The position numbers and the translations under genes were made by a program. A DNA stretch of 64,000 nt from positions 1,086,051-1,150,050 of the forward strand of contig CP070748.1 of assembly GCA_020348345.1 (NCBI GenBank). The letters are read 5' to 3'. Shown piece after piece: positions 59,865-64,000 of this stretch (positions within the stretch are counted from its first letter, which is position 1; every line of letters starts with the position of its first letter). The DNA is from Methanobacteriota archaeon. Lineage in GTDB: Archaea > Thermoplasmatota > Thermoplasmata > UBA10834. The notes below the pieces were generated by a model. That model was not told the origin of the DNA, searched no databases, and saw only the letters and a list, made by a program, of their open reading frames with translations.

Positions 59865-61808
59865 TCAGAGAATTTCAACGAACGTCGAATTCAGTGCGGA
59901 GCACTGACCGAATCGCTGGACGAAGTCTGTCGTGACGAAGTTGACGTTCGTGCCTCCGCACAATTTGGGCCAAAGAGCGGAATAGCACAGCAGCACACCT
60001 TCGGGCACCTTCTCGGACAGCTCTGCAGTGACATGCGTCTCTCCGAACTCGTTCCTCAACGTCACATCGGATCCAGAGTCGACATTCTCGTTCTTGGCAT
60101 CCTTCGGGTTCATGTGCACTATCGGTTTCACGTCTCGCTTCTGGTTGTGATACTGTGAACGACTCAACAGCTTGTGAACGGGGGAAATCAGCTGATAAGG
60201 AAGTCGTCCTCGAACCTCGACATGGCTCGGCAGTCCGCCGAGTCCTTCCTTCTCGGCGACGGAGGAGTAGAGCTCGATCTTGCCGCTGGGAGTTGTGTAG
60301 GATATCCTGTCAGGCGTCTTCAACCTCAGAAATCCCTTCTTCGCGAGCGGCTCGTACCTGCCCTCGGCCGCCTTGCTCTTCTCGATGAGAGTGCGAGCAA
60401 TCTTCTCGTCCTCTTCGAACAGCTCTCTGTTGGTCAGCTCCATCTCGGCTGCGAGCGCTCGGAACAGGTCAGAGTTGCACTTCGCCTCTCCGATAGGCTC
60501 TATCGCCTTCTCGTTTAGAGACAGGTACTGATGGAAGTACGAAGCGTTTATGTCGAAATGCTCAAAGAAGGTTGTCGCAGGAAGGACGATATCTGCATGG
60601 TCCGCAGTGTCCGTCATGAAAAGATCATGGACGACGACGAAAAGGTCGTTTCGCATGAAGCCTTCCCTGACGAGAGGCTGGTTCGGCAGCGTGGCGAGGG
60701 GATTTGAGCCGTACACGAAGAGCATCTTGGCCTTTCCGGCTTTCAGAGTCCTGCCAAGATCCACCATCACATGCTCCTCCCTGATCCTCGAAGTAAGGGA
60801 ACTGCCTCTCAGGTAGTCCATGTCGAAATCCGTCAAGTCGTTCGAGTAATAGAAGCCGCCCCTTTCGCCGATTATCGCCGGCAGCATCCCTATCGAGCGG
60901 ATCATGTCGCCGCCATTCCTGTTTCGCTGCATGCCGTAGCCCATCATGATGCAGCTCGGGCGCATGGAGGTGTAATCACCGATGAAATCCTCCACGTTCC
61001 GGACGCTGATGCCCGTAATCTTCGAGATGCTGCGCATGTCGAACTTCTTCACGATTTCCGCCAGCTTGTCAAATCCGACGGTGTTAAGCTCCAGATATTC
61101 CTCGTCGTGAAGGCGGTTCTCGATCAGATGGTTGATACAGCCCAGTGCAAGAACTGCGTCCGTGGCTGGACGCATCTGCAGGTGTGTGCCTATCTCGGCT
61201 GTCTCCGTCCGGATGGGATCTATGACATAGATCTTCGCACCCGCCTTCTTCGCTCGCTTGAGCATCTCGAAGCCATGAGGGCTAGACCAGGCAGGATTCA
61301 TTCCCCAGACGACTATCAAGCGGCAACGCTCAATCTCATCCGGAAGCATCCCCTGTGAAGAACCGTACAACACCTGCAGAGCCTTCTCGCCAGCATCCGA
61401 GCATATCGTCTCCCTCACCCGTGCAGCTCCTATCGCATTGAAGAATCTGTGAGGGAAGTTCCTTTGGATGATGCCCATGTTGCCGGCATGACCCAGCTGC
61501 AGAATCGAGTTCGTTCCGTGGTCGGAGGATATGCGTTCTATCTCCTTCGCGATCTCCTTCAGCGCCTCAGACCACGATATCCGTTCGAACTGTCCAGCGC
61601 CTTTTCTTCCAACTCGTCTCAGGGGATGAAGTACCCTGTCCTTGGAATACACATAACGTTTCAAGTTCCGACCTTTCGGACAGAGTGTACGCTTCGTGAA
61701 GGGGTGCTTCGAATTAGCCTCAACGGAATGCACCTTCTCCCCGCGGACACGGGTGATCATCGAACACGTGTCATAGCAATCCCTCGGGCAGGAGTTGAAC
61801 AAGTACAA
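59865..61808 (-). CDS. Molybdopterin oxidoreductase with N-terminal [4Fe-4S] site
   Basis: A 647-residue DMSO-reductase-superfamily enzyme. The N-terminus has the iron-sulfur ligands C-x3-C-x3-C (CPRDCYDTC) and a fourth in LCPKG. The pterin-domain segments WGMNPAWSSPHG and YGSNPLATLPNQP follow, and a C-terminal molydopterin dinucleotide-binding domain lies at about 530-647. The likely metal-ligand region reads RETICSDAG. No signal peptide is visible, so it is cytoplasmic. Formate dehydrogenase-like and sulfur-compound reductase-like relatives exist; I cannot choose. No membrane or extra electron-transfer subunit is adjacent. TTG at 61808 follows AGGAGGA. Confidence 0.88.
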   Translation of the reverse strand: MYLFNSCPRDCYDTCSMITRVRGEKVHSVEANSKHPFTKRTLCPKGRNLKRYVYSKDRVLHPLRRVGRKGAGQFERISWSEALKEIAKEIERISSDHGTNSILQLGHAGNMGIIQRNFPHRFFNAIGAARVRETICSDAGEKALQVLYGSSQGMLPDEIERCRLIVVWGMNPAWSSPHGFEMLKRAKKAGAKIYVIDPIRTETAEIGTHLQMRPATDAVLALGCINHLIENRLHDEEYLELNTVGFDKLAEIVKKFDMRSISKITGISVRNVEDFIGDYTSMRPSCIMMGYGMQRNRNGGDMIRSIGMLPAIIGERGGFYYSNDLTDFDMDYLRGSSLTSRIREEHVMVDLGRTLKAGKAKMLFVYGSNPLATLPNQPLVREGFMRNDLFVVVHDLFMTDTADHADIVLPATTFFEHFDINASYFHQYLSLNEKAIEPIGEAKCNSDLFRALAAEMELTNRELFEEDEKIARTLIEKSKAAEGRYEPLAKKGFLRLKTPDRISYTTPSGKIELYSSVAEKEGLGGLPSHVEVRGRLPYQLISPVHKLLSRSQYHNQKRDVKPIVHMNPKDAKNENVDSGSDVTLRNEFGETHVTAELSEKVPEGVLLCYSALWPKLCGGTNVNFVTTDFVQRFGQCSALNSTFVEIL

Positions 61809-61835
61809 TGTCGTGTCCTCCTAAGGTAGGTCCGT

Positions 61836-61858
61836 GGCTCCTCCGCCTTATAGGAGCC
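61836..61858 (-). promoter_or_regulatory. Inverted repeat GGCTCCT-N9-AGGAGCC at the molybdoenzyme promoter
   Basis: A perfect 7-bp inverted repeat between the TATA box (gtataaattc on the minus strand, 61864-61873) and the TTG start, covering the expected transcription start. It is a candidate repressor site. Confidence 0.5.
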
Positions 61859-61945
61859 TCGGGGAATTTATACGTTGGCCGCACAGGGCCGGGGCCAGAC
61901 ATCAAAGCAGCCGTGCATCTTGAAGGGAGTCGTGTGATACGCACC

Positions 61946-62449
61946 TCACTCCAGGCCTCGGCCCCATCCATCAATCATGAAGAGCTCTTTCAACGGCTTC
62001 CGGTGACGTGGCGGCGGGGTCCTGGCAGGATAACCCAACGTGAGGCAAATTGCCACCACCTGCCCCTCGGGAATATCGAGAAGAGCTCGCACGCCCTCGG
62101 GATCGAAATCGCCTATCCAACACGTTCCAAGGCCTAGTTCCACCGCGCGAAGGGTTATATGATCCAGGGCGATGGTGACATCGATAACGGACATCTCGTC
62201 GTCAGACCGTGCGACGCCAATCAGATACGCGGAGCACTCCCCCACGAATCGCTGATCGCCCGACACGGATACCAGCTTCTCCAGCATGCTCCGATCGGTG
62301 ACGACGATTATGTTCCAATTCTGCATGTTGCTGGCGGACGGCGCCAGCTTCGCCGCATCTAGGACCTTCTCCATAAGCTCTGAGGGCAGGCTTTTGTCCT
62401 CGTAGCTTCTTATGCTCCTTCTCGATTCAATAGCCGAGATAACGTCCAC
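61946..62449 (-). CDS. Nitroreductase-family flavoprotein
   Basis: A 167-residue FMN-binding nitroreductase-fold protein. It begins VISAIESRRSIRSYEDK, the family's FMN-phosphate segment, followed by AKLAPSASNMQNWNIIV and a GLGTCWIGDFD segment. Such proteins reduce quinones, nitro groups or flavins, or dehalogenate. GTG at 62449 is chosen because GGGGTGAT lies just upstream and the domain starts there. It is four bases from the flavin reductase stop, so the two are co-translated. Substrate unknown. Confidence 0.87.
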   Translation of the reverse strand: MDVISAIESRRSIRSYEDKSLPSELMEKVLDAAKLAPSASNMQNWNIIVVTDRSMLEKLVSVSGDQRFVGECSAYLIGVARSDDEMSVIDVTIALDHITLRAVELGLGTCWIGDFDPEGVRALLDIPEGQVVAICLTLGYPARTPPPRHRKPLKELFMIDGWGRGLE

Positions 62450-62453
62450 ATGA

Positions 62454-62993
62454 TCACCCCCTGCCGACCAGGGCGCCAATTGTGCGATAGTCTCCCCAGT
62501 AAAGCAGCATCTTTCCCTTGTCGTAATCTTCTCGTTTCCTCGCAGCAACGATCTCCCCAATGAACCAGGTGTGATCGCCAGTTTCGAGTTCGTGGGTCTT
62601 GACGCACTCTATGTTGACAGGGCATTCCGCGATAAGGGGCGCGGATATCTTGTCGCCCTTCTCCCTCGTCAGTTTCGCCGCCGCGAACTTGTCCACATCC
62701 CTTCCGGATTTCGCGCCGCATATCTTGACCGCCCTGAGCATGGGTACGTCGGGCACATTGACGGCGAAGTCCCTGCTCTCCTTGAACAGGCCGAAGCTGT
62801 ACCGCGCAGGAGCGATGCCCACGCCGATCAGTGCTGGAGAGAACGAAAACACATGACAGAGAGCGAGAGTGATGATGTTGTCCTTCTCCCCCTTGACGGT
62901 GCCCAATACCACGGGGAATCCGGAGAATACATCTTCGGCGTCGGATGGTGCCATTTTCTGCTTCTTCATCGAATCACGTCCCGGATACGTCAC
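62454..62993 (-). CDS. Flavin reductase-like FMN-binding protein
   Basis: A 179-residue protein with the flavin reductase-like split beta-barrel: FPVVLGTVKGEKDNIIT, SFSPALIGVGIAPARYS, RDFAVNVPD, and GDHTWFIGEIV. Archaeal relatives bind FMN and use NAD(P)H or pass electrons as flavoredoxins. GTG at 62993 overlaps the gcvH stop (GTGA); ATG at 62969 is also possible. It lies between gcvH and the nitroreductase gene. Confidence 0.85.
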   Translation of the reverse strand: MTYPGRDSMKKQKMAPSDAEDVFSGFPVVLGTVKGEKDNIITLALCHVFSFSPALIGVGIAPARYSFGLFKESRDFAVNVPDVPMLRAVKICGAKSGRDVDKFAAAKLTREKGDKISAPLIAECPVNIECVKTHELETGDHTWFIGEIVAARKREDYDKGKMLLYWGDYRTIGALVGRG

Positions 62994-63373
62994 TCGCCCA
63001 GCAGCCTGCGGTAATCGTCGGCTGACATCAGCGATGCTAGGCTGGCCGCATCCGATACTTCGATGACAGCTATCCAGCCTTCTCCGTACGGATCGGTGTT
63101 CAGAAGCTCTGGCGAGTCGACCAGCTTGTCGTTCGCCTCCTTGACGACGCCTGATACGGGGGCGAACACCTCCGAGACTGTCTTGACCGACTCGACGTTT
63201 GCCATCACTTCTCCTTCGGCTATTTCCTTGCCAACTGAAGGCAGTTCGACAAACACTATCTCCGTCAGCTCGCTCTGGGCGTGGTCGGTCAGGCCTATCC
63301 TTGCAAGCTTTCCTTCGACCTTCACGTACTCGTGGTCCTTTGTGTACTTGAGGTCCGGGATAATCTCGGACAT
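62990..63373 (-). CDS. gcvH: Glycine cleavage system H-like lipoyl carrier protein
   Basis: A 127-residue H protein. It has the KYTKDHEYV beginning, the lipoylated lysine in VESVKTVSEV (about residue 64), and the YGEGWI segment. It carries aminomethyl groups on lipoate in glycine cleavage, but the P, T and L genes are not adjacent. Instead it heads an operon with two flavin-binding oxidoreductases, which hints at a lipoate-linked redox role. ATG at 63373 follows GGGGAGGCGAG and a TATA box at 63412-63421. Confidence 0.93.
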   Translation of the reverse strand: MSEIIPDLKYTKDHEYVKVEGKLARIGLTDHAQSELTEIVFVELPSVGKEIAEGEVMANVESVKTVSEVFAPVSGVVKEANDKLVDSPELLNTDPYGEGWIAVIEVSDAASLASLMSADDYRRLLGE

Positions 63374-63411
63374 ATCTCGCCTCCCCTGGTCTCGACGGAT
63401 GAGCTTCTGCT

Positions 63412-63421
63412 GATTTATAAC
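63412..63421 (-). promoter_or_regulatory. TATA box for the gcvH operon
   Basis: gttataaatc on the minus strand, about 42 bases before the gcvH ATG. Confidence 0.55.
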
Positions 63422-63459
63422 TTATCTTGTTGGCCGTTCAGCTCGGTTCTCAATGACAA

Positions 63460-63960
63460 TCAGAGGTTGCCCAGCATCGAGAGCATTATCAAAATGAGAG
63501 ACAGCAGCAACAACACCGCATTGGCAGCCATGTCGTCATACCTGAACGGCCCTCGATAGATGCGTCTGGAGAGAGGGTGAAGCAACTGACAACCGTAGCG
63601 TGTAAGAGCGTCTTCGACCGAATGAAGGAACGAAGCGATGAATACGACAGCAGCGGACGCTGAAACGGAGACTTGGTAGATCGGTTCGAGGCCGATCCAT
63701 CGTGCAACGACGAGGAGAATGGCCAACCATGCTCCTGTCGTCATCAGCGACGCTCCCAGACTATGGGACCATGGCGACCTATGAGCTCTCCTGAGCAGTG
63801 GCACGAGCAGGAGGTCCAGGTCCGGGAGCATTCCAGCCACGCCGCCTACGAGCAGTAATACCAACTCGCCATCCAATAGAACCGAGGCGGCGGCTCCCAC
63901 AGCAACGCCTGTAAGCAGGTGTGTCGAACGTTTCGTGTGTGCACCCCTTTGTGTATGCAA
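63460..63960 (-). CDS. YdjM/DUF457-family membrane metal-dependent hydrolase-like protein
   Basis: A 166-residue membrane protein with about four helices. It has the family's metal-site residues: histidine in STHLLTGVAVG, the PDLD motif in GMLPDLDLLL, histidines in HRSPWSHSLGA, and HSVEDALTRYG. Members are predicted membrane-bound metal hydrolases but no substrate is established. The gene starts near the window edge, and its start (63960) is not tightly fixed. It is upstream of the gcvH operon on the same strand. Confidence 0.78.
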   Translation of the reverse strand: MHTQRGAHTKRSTHLLTGVAVGAAASVLLDGELVLLLVGGVAGMLPDLDLLLVPLLRRAHRSPWSHSLGASLMTTGAWLAILLVVARWIGLEPIYQVSVSASAAVVFIASFLHSVEDALTRYGCQLLHPLSRRIYRGPFRYDDMAANAVLLLLSLILIMLSMLGNL

Positions 63961-64000
63961 GCTGTCGGTTGGAACGTCGACATCGATATTGAAGCTTGTC

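Overview
The window reads as chromosomal DNA of a GC-rich euryarchaeon. Genes are tightly packed in short operons with ATGA, GTGA or TTGA overlaps, preceded by archaeal TATA boxes, and often have leaderless or GGTGA-type Shine-Dalgarno starts. Archaeal markers include RFC small subunit, Hjc, Trm1, ribosomal protein eL40, TtuA/Ncs6-type tRNA thiolase, archaeal RibL/RibC, GHMP-type shikimate kinase, the aspartate-semialdehyde route to aromatic amino acids, and MptD (tetrahydromethanopterin synthesis). A Thermoplasmatota-like lineage related to Methanomassiliicoccales is my best guess, by inference only. I see no rRNA, tRNA, IS element or CRISPR array.

Layout. 1-6.0 kb: 3' end of acdA, aspS, a Nudix-like gene, hjc, rubrerythrin, a LysE exporter, nadA. 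6.2-9.6 kb: korDABC followed by acdB, which together would turn a 2-oxoacid into acid plus ATP. 9.8-15.8 kb: mptD, a THEP1-type NTPase, trm1, purA, topA. 15.8-24.6 kb: small membrane proteins, a duplicated-HTH regulator, a candidate small RNA, eL40, rfcS, a tRNA thiolase, glyA, a tandem ribbon-helix-helix regulator with a palindromic operator, and PGI/PMI. 24.8-28.4 kb: a MacB-like ABC exporter pair. 28.5-30.6 kb: ribB-ribL-ribC-ribH. 30.6-39.7 kb: a PUA/PAPS-reductase/ferredoxin fusion, an unknown cysteine-rich protein, carAB, thi4, and an Lrp-TRASH metal-responsive regulator. 39.9-46.6 kb: a parvulin, then a methyltransferase cluster with two MttB-family proteins, one corrinoid protein and one MtmB-family protein, then an EamA transporter. 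46.7-59.7 kb: an ACT-domain regulator divergent from a twelve-gene operon. 59.9-64.0 kb: a molybdopterin oxidoreductase, a gcvH-flavin reductase-nitroreductase operon and a YdjM-family membrane protein.

How it works together. The 47.3-59.7 kb operon runs aroA', aroB', an aroD-aroE fusion, GHMP shikimate kinase, EPSP synthase, chorismate synthase, chorismate mutase/prephenate dehydrogenase, asd, homocysteine synthase (DUF39), its NIL-ferredoxin partner, a UPF0280 protein, and aspartate kinase. Aspartate kinase and Asd make the aspartate semialdehyde consumed by both the first aromatic step and homocysteine synthesis, so the two pathways are wired to one precursor.

The most unusual element is the methyltransferase cluster. 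All three substrate methyltransferases, including a full-length MtmB (monomethylamine methyltransferase family) homologue, are read through without an in-frame amber codon, so they lack pyrrolysine. MtmB-type proteins are classically pyrrolysine enzymes, so this cluster may use other methyl donors. A second pattern worth checking is that ribL, aroB' and EPSP synthase have no ATG, GTG or TTG at their homology-supported start and seem to begin at CTG or ACG behind strong Shine-Dalgarno sequences.
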